64,000 bases of DNA from UBA2387 sp019454665 (GTDB taxonomy: Bacteria > Armatimonadota > Fimbriimonadia > Fimbriimonadales > Fimbriimonadaceae), in contig BTVX01000009.1 in the NCBI GenBank assembly GCA_045862995.1, positions 1 through 64,000 on the forward strand, read 5' to 3'. A model generated the notes under the pieces. It saw nothing but the letters and a program-made list of their open reading frames with translations, did not search any database and had not been told where the DNA came from. Shown here one piece after another: positions 1 to 9,500 of the stretch (position 1 is the stretch's first letter; the number at the start of each line of letters is the position of its first letter). The translations under genes and the position numbers were made by a program.

Positions 1-1
1 C

Positions 2-1501
2 ATGGCCACCGACCCCGGCGACCTCGTGCTCGACCCGACCTGCGGTTCCGGCACCTCCGCCACCGTCGCCGAGCAATGGGGCCGCCGCTGGATCACCATC
101 GACACCTCGCGCGTGGCCCTGGCGCTGGCCCGCGCCCGCATCATGGGTGCGCGCTACCCTTACTACCTCCTCGCCGATTCCAAAGAGGGCCAACTGAAGG
201 AAGCCGAGGTGACCCAGACCGCGCCCAGCACCCAAGCGACCCACGGCAACATCCGCCACGGCTTCGTCTACGAGCGGGTGCCGCACATCACGCTCAAGTC
301 CATCGCCAACAACGCCGAAATCGACGTGATCTGGGACAAGTGGCAGCAGACGCTGGAGCCGCTGCGAGAGAAGCTGAACGCCGCGCTATTCCCCTCCTCT
401 GGAGGGGTGCCCGAAGGGCGGGGTGGTCGGCCGTCCGGCCCATGGCAAGAGTGGCAGATACCCCGCGAAGCCGATCCGAAGTGGCCCGACGCCGCGAAGA
501 AACACCATGCCGATTGGTGGCAAGCCCGCATCGCCCGACAGAAGGAGATCGACGCCTCCATCGCGGCCAAGGCCGAGTTCGAGTACCTGTACGACAAGCC
601 CTACGAGGACAGGAAGAAGGTCCGCGTGGCAGGTCCGTTCACCGTGGAGAGCATCAGCCCCTACAGGATGCTGGGCGTGAACGAAGACGACGAGCTCATG
701 GACCCGGGCCACGCGGACGAGGCCAGCGTCTCCGAACGCGACGGCTTTGTGACGATGATCCTGGAGAACCTGCGCGCAGCGGGACTGCAGCAAGCCGCCA
801 AGAGCGACCGCATCCAGCTCGACGCACTGCACCCCTGGCCGGGCCGATCCCTGTGCGCCGAGGCCCGGTTCGAAGAGGCGGGAGTGTGGCGTCGCGCGGG
901 CGTCTATATCGGTCCCGAGTTCGGCACGGTCTCTCGTCCGGACCTGGTGGATGCGGTACGCGAGGCCGCCGAAGCCGGATTCGACGTGCTGATCAGTTGC
1001 GCGTTCAACTACGACGCGCACAGCAGCGACTTCGACAAGCTCGGCCGCATCCCCATCCTGAAGGCGCGGATGAACGCCGACCTGCACATGGCGGACGACC
1101 TGAAGAACACGGGCAACGGCAACCTGTTCGTGATCTTCGGCGAGCCCGACATCCAGCTGCGACGCGAAGGCGACCAATGCGTGGTGGAGATCCACGGGGT
1201 GGACGTGTTCGACCCCTCGACCGGCGAGATCCGCAGCGACGACGCCGACGGCATCGCGTGTTGGTTCGTGGACACGGACTACAACGGCGAGAGTTTCTTC
1301 GTCCGGCAGGCCTACTTCCTGGGCGCGAACGACCCGTACAAGGCGCTGATGACGACCCTGAAGGCGGAGATTGATGCCGACGCCTGGGCGACGCTGAACA
1401 GCGCCACCTCCCGCCCCTTCCCCGTGCCTTCGACGGGGCGAATCGCGGTGAAGGTGATCAACCATTTGGGCGACGAGGCGATGAAGGTGATGAAGGTATG
1501 A
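2..1501 (+). CDS. Type III Mod-like site-specific DNA methyltransferase, 3' part (5' end outside window)
   Basis: This is the C-terminal part of a beta-class amino DNA methyltransferase, which transfers a methyl group from S-adenosylmethionine to adenine or cytosine. The SAM-binding motif I, DPTCGSGT, lies at residues 11-18 of the visible frame. In this class motif I follows the catalytic DPPY motif, so DPPY must lie upstream of the window and the ATG at base 2 is an internal methionine. The C-terminus (residues 470-499, including VKVINHLGDE) resembles type III Mod subunits. Its TGA overlaps the ATG of the UvrD-like gene by 4 bp, so the two are translationally coupled. A C-rich palindromic repeat is embedded in frame at about residues 130-145. 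No Res subunit is visible; it could lie upstream. Confidence 0.85.
   Translation: MATDPGDLVLDPTCGSGTSATVAEQWGRRWITIDTSRVALALARARIMGARYPYYLLADSKEGQLKEAEVTQTAPSTQATHGNIRHGFVYERVPHITLKSIANNAEIDVIWDKWQQTLEPLREKLNAALFPSSGGVPEGRGGRPSGPWQEWQIPREADPKWPDAAKKHHADWWQARIARQKEIDASIAAKAEFEYLYDKPYEDRKKVRVAGPFTVESISPYRMLGVNEDDELMDPGHADEASVSERDGFVTMILENLRAAGLQQAAKSDRIQLDALHPWPGRSLCAEARFEEAGVWRRAGVYIGPEFGTVSRPDLVDAVREAAEAGFDVLISCAFNYDAHSSDFDKLGRIPILKARMNADLHMADDLKNTGNGNLFVIFGEPDIQLRREGDQCVVEIHGVDVFDPSTGEIRSDDADGIACWFVDTDYNGESFFVRQAYFLGANDPYKALMTTLKAEIDADAWATLNSATSRPFPVPSTGRIAVKVINHLGDEAMKVMKV
391..435. repeat. REP-like palindromic element inserted in frame in the methyltransferase gene
   Basis: CCCCTCC (391-397) and GGAGGGG (401-407) form a perfect hairpin with a TCT loop. 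A G-rich tail (cgaagggcggggtggtcgg) runs to about 435. It looks like a dispersed intergenic palindrome, yet it is translated here as a Gly/Pro/Arg-rich insert between more typical coding sequence. Related C-rich palindromes occur at 20136-20167, 59134-59160 and 62464-62488. Confidence 0.55.
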
Positions 1502-3582
1502 GTCGGCCACAGGCTCCCCAGGGCCCCGGTTTGGATTCGGTGCAGCGTGACTTCGCCAAGGACCCCGCGACAGCCCTGCGGCTGTTGGCGCCCGCCGGCA
1601 GCGGCAAGACGCATTCCTTGCTGTGGCGGTGCCTCCATCAAGCCGAGGCGTCGGGAAAGACAAACCCGAGATTCCTACTGTTCACGTTCACGAGGGCGGC
1701 TCGAGACGAACTGCGGGACCGATTGCGCGACGACCCGAACTTCGCCCCCATTCAGCCGCTCGTTGAGATCACCACCCTCAACGCGTGGGGATTCCGGCGT
1801 CTCAAGCAGCGGTCGCACAATCTGCGGATCGTCAAGGGCACTGGCCCCATCTACAACCTTGTCCACAACAACCTTCAGCCGGTTTGGAGCAAGTACCCGC
1901 CGCTCGCGGAGGTTCTCACCCAGCAGCGCACCAAGACTCGGGCTGCCTCGGCGGTCATCAGCATCTCGGATGGCTTGAAGTCGTTGGGATTCCGGCACAA
2001 CGGGCATAACGACAAGCGCTCCTGTCGAGAACATGCTACTTGGCTGGATAGAGCCGGCCTCAAGTCATACTTCATATCGGTGCTTGACGCATTTGGCGAC
2101 CTCGGCCTAGAAAGCTTCGTCACTGATTTCGAACATGGCCTCATGCCATTCTGGGCCGAAGCCACACAAACCTTGTGGCAAATGGCGACCATCACGCTTG
2201 AGGACCAGAAGTATTGGGCGATGCTGGATCTCGAGCAATCCATCGCGGAAAACAAATATACGACAGGCATCCACAGATTCAGCCACATCATGGTTGATGA
2301 GTTTCAGGACATCAATTGTCTGGATTTGGCACTTCTGAAGGCTATAGCAAAAGTCAACAAGACGAGCCTGACGATCGTGGGCGACGACGATCAGGCCATC
2401 TACGAATGGCGTGGCGCAAGCCCAAAGTTCATCCTCGAGCCCGACGTTTACATTGGTGGCGAATACCGCACCCATGTGCTGGCCACAAACTATCGGTCAC
2501 CAGCCAACATCGTTGAGTTGTCGGGAAAACTGATCGCTCATAACGAGCATCGCGTCAGCAAGAACATTACGGCCAACTCCTCAGTGAAAGCGCAGATTGA
2601 AGTTCTTCCAATGGACGGGATAGCGGAATCTGCCCATTATGTTCTTGACCAGGTCAAGGCGCTGTTGGGCGACCCAAAGACACGCAACATGGCGTTGATC
2701 GGACGCAAACGCGGACAGATCATCCCCTATCAGATCGTGTTCGCCAAGAACAACATTCCTTTCTATGCCGCCGAGGACCTGCAGGTGTTTCTCAGCGAAG
2801 CCTTCAACGGTTTGCGCGATCTCTTGGCCATCCGCGCGAGGGCGTCTCTTGGCGCAATACCCGGGCTAGACCCCGTCCAGGACTTGTTGAAGCTTGTTGA
2901 CAAGGCGAAGAGGTATCCGTTGAGCAAAGCGGACCGTGCCGCTCTGCTGAAACACCTACAATCGGAACGTCCGAAGTCCTTTCTCGATTGCGTAAACTCG
3001 CTCAGGCGATACTCCGGGACTTTGAAAGGGTCGAACGACGATGCCAAGATGTCCAACGAAATCGCGGACTTGGTTCTAGCCTATGCGAATTCTAACACGG
3101 TCTCCGAATCCCTCCACGTCTTGAGCAAGTTTGATGGACTGAAGAAGGACTACGGCAAGGCTCTGGAGGACATCTTCTACACAGATCCGCCGTTCAGCCA
3201 CCTCGAGGACTTTGCCGTATCCTACGGATCGAACTACTCGGACTTCATTGCCGACTTGGACACTGCTGCTTCAACCTTGGCACGCACTCCCGATAGCGAC
3301 GACTCAGAGACAGCCGATCCCGATCGGTTGGCGCCGGTGCACCTGATGACGGCACTAAGGGCGAAAGGCAAAGAATTCGATACGGTATTCATCCTAGAGT
3401 GCAATCAAGGAATCTGGCCCAGCAAGCTGGCCGAGACGGAGGCGCAACTCGAACAGGAACGTAGAGTGTTCTATGTTGCATTCACCCGTGCTCGTAGACG
3501 TATCGTGATGATGGTTAATGGGGAGGTTCTTGGTCAGTCTGCTTTGCCGTCTCCTTACCTTGCAGAAATGGGCTTGATCTGA
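1498..3582 (+). CDS. UvrD/PcrA-family (SF1A) helicase
   Basis: This is an ATP-dependent 3'-5' DNA helicase of the UvrD/Rep type, 694 aa. Walker A APAGSGKT is at residues 31-38. Motif II (VDEFQD) is near 267, followed by GDDDQAIYEWRG near 295. A motif V-like region (ALRAKGKEFD) is near 617 and motif VI (FYVAFTRAR) near 658. The ATG overlaps the stop of the methyltransferase by 4 bp, and the next helicase starts 6 bp downstream, so three genes form one operon. The middle of the gene (about 1.9-3.5 kb) is visibly less GC-rich than its neighbours, which suggests separate acquisition. Placement beside a Mod-like methyltransferase points to phage or plasmid defence rather than general repair; that is an inference. 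Confidence 0.85.
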   Translation: MSRPQAPQGPGLDSVQRDFAKDPATALRLLAPAGSGKTHSLLWRCLHQAEASGKTNPRFLLFTFTRAARDELRDRLRDDPNFAPIQPLVEITTLNAWGFRRLKQRSHNLRIVKGTGPIYNLVHNNLQPVWSKYPPLAEVLTQQRTKTRAASAVISISDGLKSLGFRHNGHNDKRSCREHATWLDRAGLKSYFISVLDAFGDLGLESFVTDFEHGLMPFWAEATQTLWQMATITLEDQKYWAMLDLEQSIAENKYTTGIHRFSHIMVDEFQDINCLDLALLKAIAKVNKTSLTIVGDDDQAIYEWRGASPKFILEPDVYIGGEYRTHVLATNYRSPANIVELSGKLIAHNEHRVSKNITANSSVKAQIEVLPMDGIAESAHYVLDQVKALLGDPKTRNMALIGRKRGQIIPYQIVFAKNNIPFYAAEDLQVFLSEAFNGLRDLLAIRARASLGAIPGLDPVQDLLKLVDKAKRYPLSKADRAALLKHLQSERPKSFLDCVNSLRRYSGTLKGSNDDAKMSNEIADLVLAYANSNTVSESLHVLSKFDGLKKDYGKALEDIFYTDPPFSHLEDFAVSYGSNYSDFIADLDTAASTLARTPDSDDSETADPDRLAPVHLMTALRAKGKEFDTVFILECNQGIWPSKLAETEAQLEQERRVFYVAFTRARRRIVMMVNGEVLGQSALPSPYLAEMGLI

Positions 3583-3588
3583 GGTCGA

Positions 3589-5706
3589 TTGATGGACTTT
3601 CTGATCGCCGACACGTTCACGTCCAGCCTGTCGAAGCTGCCGGCCGACGACCAGAAGCTAGCGAAGACAACGGCCTTCGACCTGCAGATGAACCCGGCCA
3701 ACCCGGGGCACAAGTTGCACAAACTTGATCGCGCCAAAGACCCCAACTTCTGGTCGGTCCGGGTGGGCAGCGATGTGCGCATGATCGTGCACCGAAGCAA
3801 GGGCAGCCTTTTGCTTTGTTATGTTGATCGTCACGACGACGCCTACCGGTGGGCCGAGCGTCGCCGATTGGAGCACCACCCGAAGACGGGCGCCGCCCAG
3901 ATGGTGGTGATCGAGGAATCGGTTCGCGAGGAGACATCGCAGGGGCAATGGCCCCCCGAGGCTTCGTTGCCGAAGGCAGCATCGGCACCAGGCAAACCCC
4001 TATTCGCGACCCTCTCGGACGAGAGGCTACTCGAGTGCGGAGTGCCTCCGACTTGGCTTTCGGCGGTCCGTACGGTCGACGAGGACGGGTTACTCGACTT
4101 GGCCGGAGAACTTCCGGACGAGGCTGTGGCGCGTCTCCTTGAGATCGCTTGCGGCGCCCTGCCTCGCCCGGTTCCAGAAGCGACGCCCCCTGCTCCCGGC
4201 GAGGAGGAGGACTTTGCTCCGATCGCGTTCGAGCACCCGGACGCCCAACGACGATTCCGGACGATCTCGACCGCCGAGGAACTGCAGCTCGCTCTGGACT
4301 ACCCCTGGGACAAGTGGGCCGTGTTTCTGCACCCCGCCCAGCAAGACCTGGTGGACCGATCGTTCAACGGACCGGCCCGTGTCTCGGGGTCGGCCGGAAC
4401 AGGCAAGACGGTCGTGGCGTTGCATCGTGCCGTCGCGCTGGCGCGCCGTAACCCGGAGTCTATCGTCCTCTTAACCACGTTCTCAAAGGTATTGGCCGAC
4501 ATGCTCCGCACCAAGACCTCCCGCTTGCTGACCAGCGACCCTCGCGTAGGTGAGAGGTTGGAGGTGGCGGCCCTGGACGACCTCGCCAAGCGATTGTGGA
4601 GGGCGAGGGACAACCGGCACGCCATCTGCGACCCATCCGAAGTGGAGCAAATCATCGTCTCCGCGATGGGTGAGGCTGGGTCGCTAACCCTCTCGCGCAA
4701 GTTTGTCATCGACGAGTTCTGGACCGTGGTCGACGCGCTACAGGTCACGTCATGGGAGCAATACCGAGACGTCCGCCGTCTGGGCCGGAAGACGCGGCTC
4801 CCAGCTTCGGTGCGCGGCAGCCTCTGGAGCGTGTACGAGCGTGTTTTGCGGGAACTGGCGCAATCCAACCGCGTGACGCGTGCCCAAGTCTATGCGCGAT
4901 TGGCCGACGACTACTCCCAACGAACAAGCCCATTGTTCGACCACGTCGTGGTGGACGAATCGCAAGACCTGACGCCGCAACAACTTCGGTTTCTTGCCGC
5001 CATCGCCGGAAAGGGTCCCGATTCGCTTTTCATGGCGGGCGATCTGGGGCAGCGCATCTTTGAAACCCCGTTCTCCTGGCTCTCGCTGGGAGTGGACATC
5101 CGGGGCCGCTCTAGAACGTTGCGCGTCAACTACCGCACCACGCAGCAGATCCGGAAGCGGGCGGACCGGCTGCTGGCCCCGAGCATCGAGGACGTGGACG
5201 GGATCGTCGAGAGGCGCGATGCGACCGTTTCGCTCCTCTCCGGCCCCGAGCCGACCGTCCACCGGGCGAGCACCCCGTCCGAGGAGACCAAGTTTGTTGC
5301 TAGCTGGTTGTCCGAGTTGTTCGCACAAGGCGTCGACCCTTCGCAGATGATGGTGGTCGTCCGCTCGCATGAACAGCTCGACCGTGCTTGTGGCGCATTG
5401 GAACTGGCTGGGATACCCTGCGCACCCCTGGCCGCTGGCCCCACCCAAGCCGGATCCGCGGTTTATGGGACGATGCACGAAGCCAAGGGTCTCGAGTATC
5501 GGGCCGTGGCTGTGATGGCCTGCGACGACGACGTGCTGCCCTTGGGCTCTCGGATCGAGGCGGTTTCGGACGAGGCGGACCTGGACGAGGTCTACAACAC
5601 GGAGCGCCACTTGCTGTATGTGGCTGCGACTCGGGCGCGCGACTTCTTGCTGCTCTCCTCCGGCGGCCCCCCTTCCGAGTTCTTGGACGACTTCGACGGG
5701 TTGTAG
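3589..5706 (+). CDS. RelE-like domain fused to a UvrD-family helicase
   Basis: The protein has 705 aa. Residues 1-90 have the layout of a RelE/HigB/ParE-fold toxin (SSLSKLPADDQKLA, then FWSVRVGSDVRMIVHR). A linker of about 160 residues, partly Pro/Glu-rich, leads into an SF1 helicase. That part has Walker A GSAGTGKT near 267, VVDESQD near 456, GDLGQRIFETPFSW near 480, an HEAKGLEYRAVAV motif near 630 and LYVAATRARDFLLL near 675. RelE-UvrD fusions are known in bacterial genomes, but their function is poorly defined. No antitoxin gene lies next to it, so the N-domain may act as a nucleic-acid or ribosome-binding module. An alternative start is the next Met codon. Confidence 0.85.
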   Translation: MMDFLIADTFTSSLSKLPADDQKLAKTTAFDLQMNPANPGHKLHKLDRAKDPNFWSVRVGSDVRMIVHRSKGSLLLCYVDRHDDAYRWAERRRLEHHPKTGAAQMVVIEESVREETSQGQWPPEASLPKAASAPGKPLFATLSDERLLECGVPPTWLSAVRTVDEDGLLDLAGELPDEAVARLLEIACGALPRPVPEATPPAPGEEEDFAPIAFEHPDAQRRFRTISTAEELQLALDYPWDKWAVFLHPAQQDLVDRSFNGPARVSGSAGTGKTVVALHRAVALARRNPESIVLLTTFSKVLADMLRTKTSRLLTSDPRVGERLEVAALDDLAKRLWRARDNRHAICDPSEVEQIIVSAMGEAGSLTLSRKFVIDEFWTVVDALQVTSWEQYRDVRRLGRKTRLPASVRGSLWSVYERVLRELAQSNRVTRAQVYARLADDYSQRTSPLFDHVVVDESQDLTPQQLRFLAAIAGKGPDSLFMAGDLGQRIFETPFSWLSLGVDIRGRSRTLRVNYRTTQQIRKRADRLLAPSIEDVDGIVERRDATVSLLSGPEPTVHRASTPSEETKFVASWLSELFAQGVDPSQMMVVVRSHEQLDRACGALELAGIPCAPLAAGPTQAGSAVYGTMHEAKGLEYRAVAVMACDDDVLPLGSRIEAVSDEADLDEVYNTERHLLYVAATRARDFLLLSSGGPPSEFLDDFDGL

Positions 5707-5859
5707 GCGTGCGCAGATCATCTGGCAGGAGTTCAGGCCTCCTCGATGATTCACGTGGAGAGCGAGCTGGAACGGTCGGGCCTATCATGAGTCCGAGCGA
5801 ACTCTCACCTTGCGCGGCATCAGCGACCTCCTGGCACCGACGCCCACGATCCTCCCGCA

Positions 5860-6539
5860 AACACCCACATCCCGGCCTTGCCGCGCTCAACCCCGCATCC
5901 CACATCGAACTGCGAAGGAAGTCAAGGAGCCACCGGTCTCGCTCAAGCGCGAGCAGGCCCGGGACCTGCTGCGGGCCGCAGCGATGTCTGACGTGCCGGA
6001 GTCCTGGCACTTCCTGTTCCTCACGGGAACCAGACTGGCGGAGGCATCGGGACTGCGTTGGAAGGACTTGGACCTGGCTGCCGGTACCGCCCGGATCGCG
6101 GGCCAACTTCTACGGCAGAACGGCGAACTGTGATACGTCGCAGGCACCAAGACCAACCGTAGCCGCGAACTGCAGTTGACCGAGGGGCTGGTGCGGATGT
6201 TGAGGGACCTCCGCTCGAGAACCCTGCTGGAAGGGACGGACGATCCAGACGGCTTGGTCTTCCTCAACCCCTACGGACGACGCCTCGACCCGAAGTTCGT
6301 CAGGGACAGGCTGCGGGACCTATGCAAGGAGGCGGGCGTCCCGACCATTTCGCCGCACAAGGCCCGGCACACTGCAGCCACTCTTGCTCTGGGGGCCACG
6401 GGCGATCTCGGTGCGGTCCAACGGATGCTCGGCCACGCCCAGATCTCGCTCACAGCCAACTTTGTACGGATACGGCACCGCCGAGGCCCAGCGACGCGTC
6501 GCCCGCGCGCTCGAGGAGCTTATCGGTCCAGAAAGCTGA
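5860..6539 (+). pseudogene. Tyrosine recombinase (phage-type integrase) remnant
   Basis: The catalytic-domain sequence is recognisable. The first conserved arginine lies in FLTGTRLAEASGLRW (about 6015-6060), HKARHTAATLAL (about 6355-6390) carries the H-x-x-R box, and LGHAQISLTANLYG carries the box before the catalytic tyrosine. The frame is broken three times. There is a missing C near 5913 (NPASHIEL to KEVKEPP), an in-frame TGA at 6131-6133, and an extra T near 6462, after which the frame continues as TAEAQRRVARALEEL to TGA at 6539. The N-terminal arm/SAM-like domain is not recognisable. It is probably a dead integrase from an earlier element. It sits 18 bp before the DUF4011-type helicase gene. 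Confidence 0.8.
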
Positions 6540-6557
6540 TTCAGGTACAAAGTTACG

Positions 6558-9500
6558 ATGGGCTCGACCGTTGCTCAGCAGATCGAGATCGCGAGAAAGA
6601 GGCTCCTTGACACGTCGGCTCGCAACAGGCTGATCCACTACAAGGGATCTAAGACGGTTGGAGCCGAGGTCCAGGAAGGTGAAAGCGCGGACCACGCCTT
6701 CGACTGGCTGGTGACGAAAGGCAGGGCACTGCGCCTTGTCGGCCAGCCGGATCCAACGGGGGGAGAAGACGACGAGTCTGTGGAGCCCGTGCGCGCCGAA
6801 GTCGACGCCACGGACGATGTCCTTACGTGCCGAGAGACGGCGTCCCGGCTATCGAAGAAGCTGCTGAAGACGTTCCGCGACCAGCGGACCCTCATGGAAG
6901 AGACCGGTGTGAACACGTTGTTCCTTGCGCTCGGCAGATTGAAGTGGGCCGATCCAAAGGTCCAAGAGGGAGACCGGTCATCGCCCTTGCTTCTTGTCCC
7001 CGTGATCTTGGAGCGCAAGGCCAACACGAACCGGTATCTCTTGACCTGGGACGGCCAAGAAGTCATTGAGAATCTGTCGCTGGGTGCATTGCTCAAGGAG
7101 AAGTTCGGGGTCGACCTGCCCTCGTTCGAGATCACCGAGGACACCAAGCCCTCGGAGGCGTTTCAGCGACTCGCCGCCTTAGCCGGGGCCCGGGGATGGA
7201 ACGTTGTGACGGACGAGATCTCGCTCGCCTTCTTCAGTTCCGCCAAGTACCTGATGTATGCGGATCTGGACCCAGCCCGATGGGAATCCAGTCTGTCGGA
7301 TCATGCAGACTTGCAGGTCATCTTCGACCCCGATCCCGACCATATGTACCGCGATGCGCCAGACCCCCTGCCCTCGGGCTCCATCGATCCCATTCGGCCT
7401 GTCAGCGCGTGCACCGAGGTTGTCGACTGCGACGGGAGCCAGTTGTCCGCGATCATGCAGGCCGCCCAGGGCAAGACGATGGTGATCGAGGGCCCGCCCG
7501 GGACGGGTAAATCCCAGACCATCACCAATCTGTTGGCGGACTGCGTGGCGCGTGGCAAGACGGTCCTCTTCGTCGCCGAAAAGCAGGCGGCACTCAACGT
7601 CGTCGCGAGGAATCTGGAGCGCGTCGGATTGCGATCGCTGTGCCTGGAACTCCACAGCCACAACACCAACAAGAAGAGCTTCTACCAATCCATCGTGGCA
7701 ACGCTCGAAGATCAGCCGTCCGCCCCCGGCGTCGACTTCCCCTTCTCAGACCTGCAACGGGTGAGGGACGGACTCAACCAATACGCCGAAGCGGTGAACA
7801 AGAGCTTAGAAGAGTTTGGGCGCACACCTCGAGAAGTCATGGGCGAGATTCTAAAACTCGGCCATGACACCACCAAGGGCCAGCGTCTGCCCGAGTCCGA
7901 AGCGCAATGCGATCGGGAGCAACTCTCGTCGAGGCGCGAGATCGCGCGCTCCCTAGAACTTTGGATATCGCAAAACGGCACGCCCTACGAGCACCCATTC
8001 CGCTTCGTCACGCGTTACTTGGACCCCGTCGAGTGCCAGCGGATGGTGTCGCAGACCGTGTCTCTAAGGGACCGGCTCATCGAACTTGAGCGCGCCGCAA
8101 GGGCGGCCGCAGATCAGATCCAAGCCGGTGCGCTTGACCGATTCGCAGACATCGACCGACTGTGCCTGGCCCTCGAAGCGATTGCGGAACGGCCAGCCCT
8201 CAGCGGCATGAATCTGAATGCTGCTCGAACCGCCAGTGGGCCTGAGATACGCGAACTCCTTGCGAAAGGCTCGCGATGGGCGGAGCTTCATTCGCAGTGG
8301 AGCCCGGTCCTCGTTCCGGAGGCGGAAAGCTCCGACCTCGACGCGCTCAAGTCGGAGTGGGACGGCCTTCGAAGATCGCGCTTGCGGATTCTCGACCCGC
8401 GCTTTCACAAGTGTCGAAAGAAGCTGAGCGCGCTCGCGCGCGGTGGGATGGCCAACGATGATGACCGAACGGCCGCGATCGAAGCGGCCTTGGAACTGCG
8501 CGGCCTTGCGGCGCGGGTCTCGGCTGGCAAGGCCGCGATCCAGAAGGTCTTTTCCGGAGCCGCTTGCTCGCCAAGCGACCCGTGGACCGAACGAAGGGCG
8601 GCCTGGGAGTGGCTGGAGAAGTCTCGCAACGCAGTCGAAAGCGGCCTGCTGCCCTCGACGTTCTTCGACCAGCCGCTGGAACTGGACCTCGCGGAGATCA
8701 GGGCCTGTCTACTGTCCCTGAGGAGAGCCAGAGAAGCGTTCGCGTCGGCAAGAGTCAAGGTGGAGGCTCTGGGAGCGTCTCTGCCTCATGAGCGCCTGTC
8801 CGACCTTCGTTCCCTCCTCAACGCTGCGGTCTCAAAGCAGGAGTCCATTACCGCATGGGTCGCGTACCTCGATCTAGAATCCAAGCTCGCCGAGATCGGC
8901 ATCCCTTCGTTGGCGGCGTTTTCTCGCCAGGGTGCCCCTACCGAACAGATTGTCGCGAGAAGCTACTTTGAACGCGCTCTGAGACGCGTCTACGAAGACC
9001 CCTCCCTACGGGCTTTCAGCCTGACGACGCAAGAGACTCAGCTGGAGAGGTTTCGGGAACTGGATCGGCAACTGCTGCTCGCGAATCGGCAGAGGATCAG
9101 ACTCAAGCACCGCCAGGACCTGCCGAAAGGACACGGAGGTGCCGGAGGCCTTGGTGCCATCCAGCGAGAAGCCACGAAGCGAAGACGCCATCAGCCGATA
9201 CGCAAGACCATGCAGACGGCATGGCCAGCCATTCAGAAGATCAAGCCGATCTTCATGATGAGTCCCGTGTCGGTGGCGATGTACCTTCCTCAGGATGGTC
9301 CCCGGTTCGATGTCGTGATCATCGATGAGGCAAGCCAGGTGCGCCCAGAAGAAGCGATCGGAGCGATCGCGCGAGCCTCTCAGGCGATTGTGGTGGGCGA
9401 TACCAAACAAATGCCGCCGACTAACTTCTTCCAGAACATGATGCTGGGGGACGACGCAGACGGCGACGATGGAGTGCCGCCGGCCACAGAGGGTCTCGAG

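Noticed and set aside
386..1663. Long minus-strand reading frame opposite the Mod-like gene
   Set aside because: The product is rich in Arg, Val and His with no recognisable domain and no ribosome site. It is a shadow of GC-rich coding DNA on the other strand.
6131..6133. In-frame TGA in the integrase as selenocysteine or recoding
   Set aside because: No SECIS-like hairpin was seen and the gene also has two indels, so a plain nonsense mutation is simpler.
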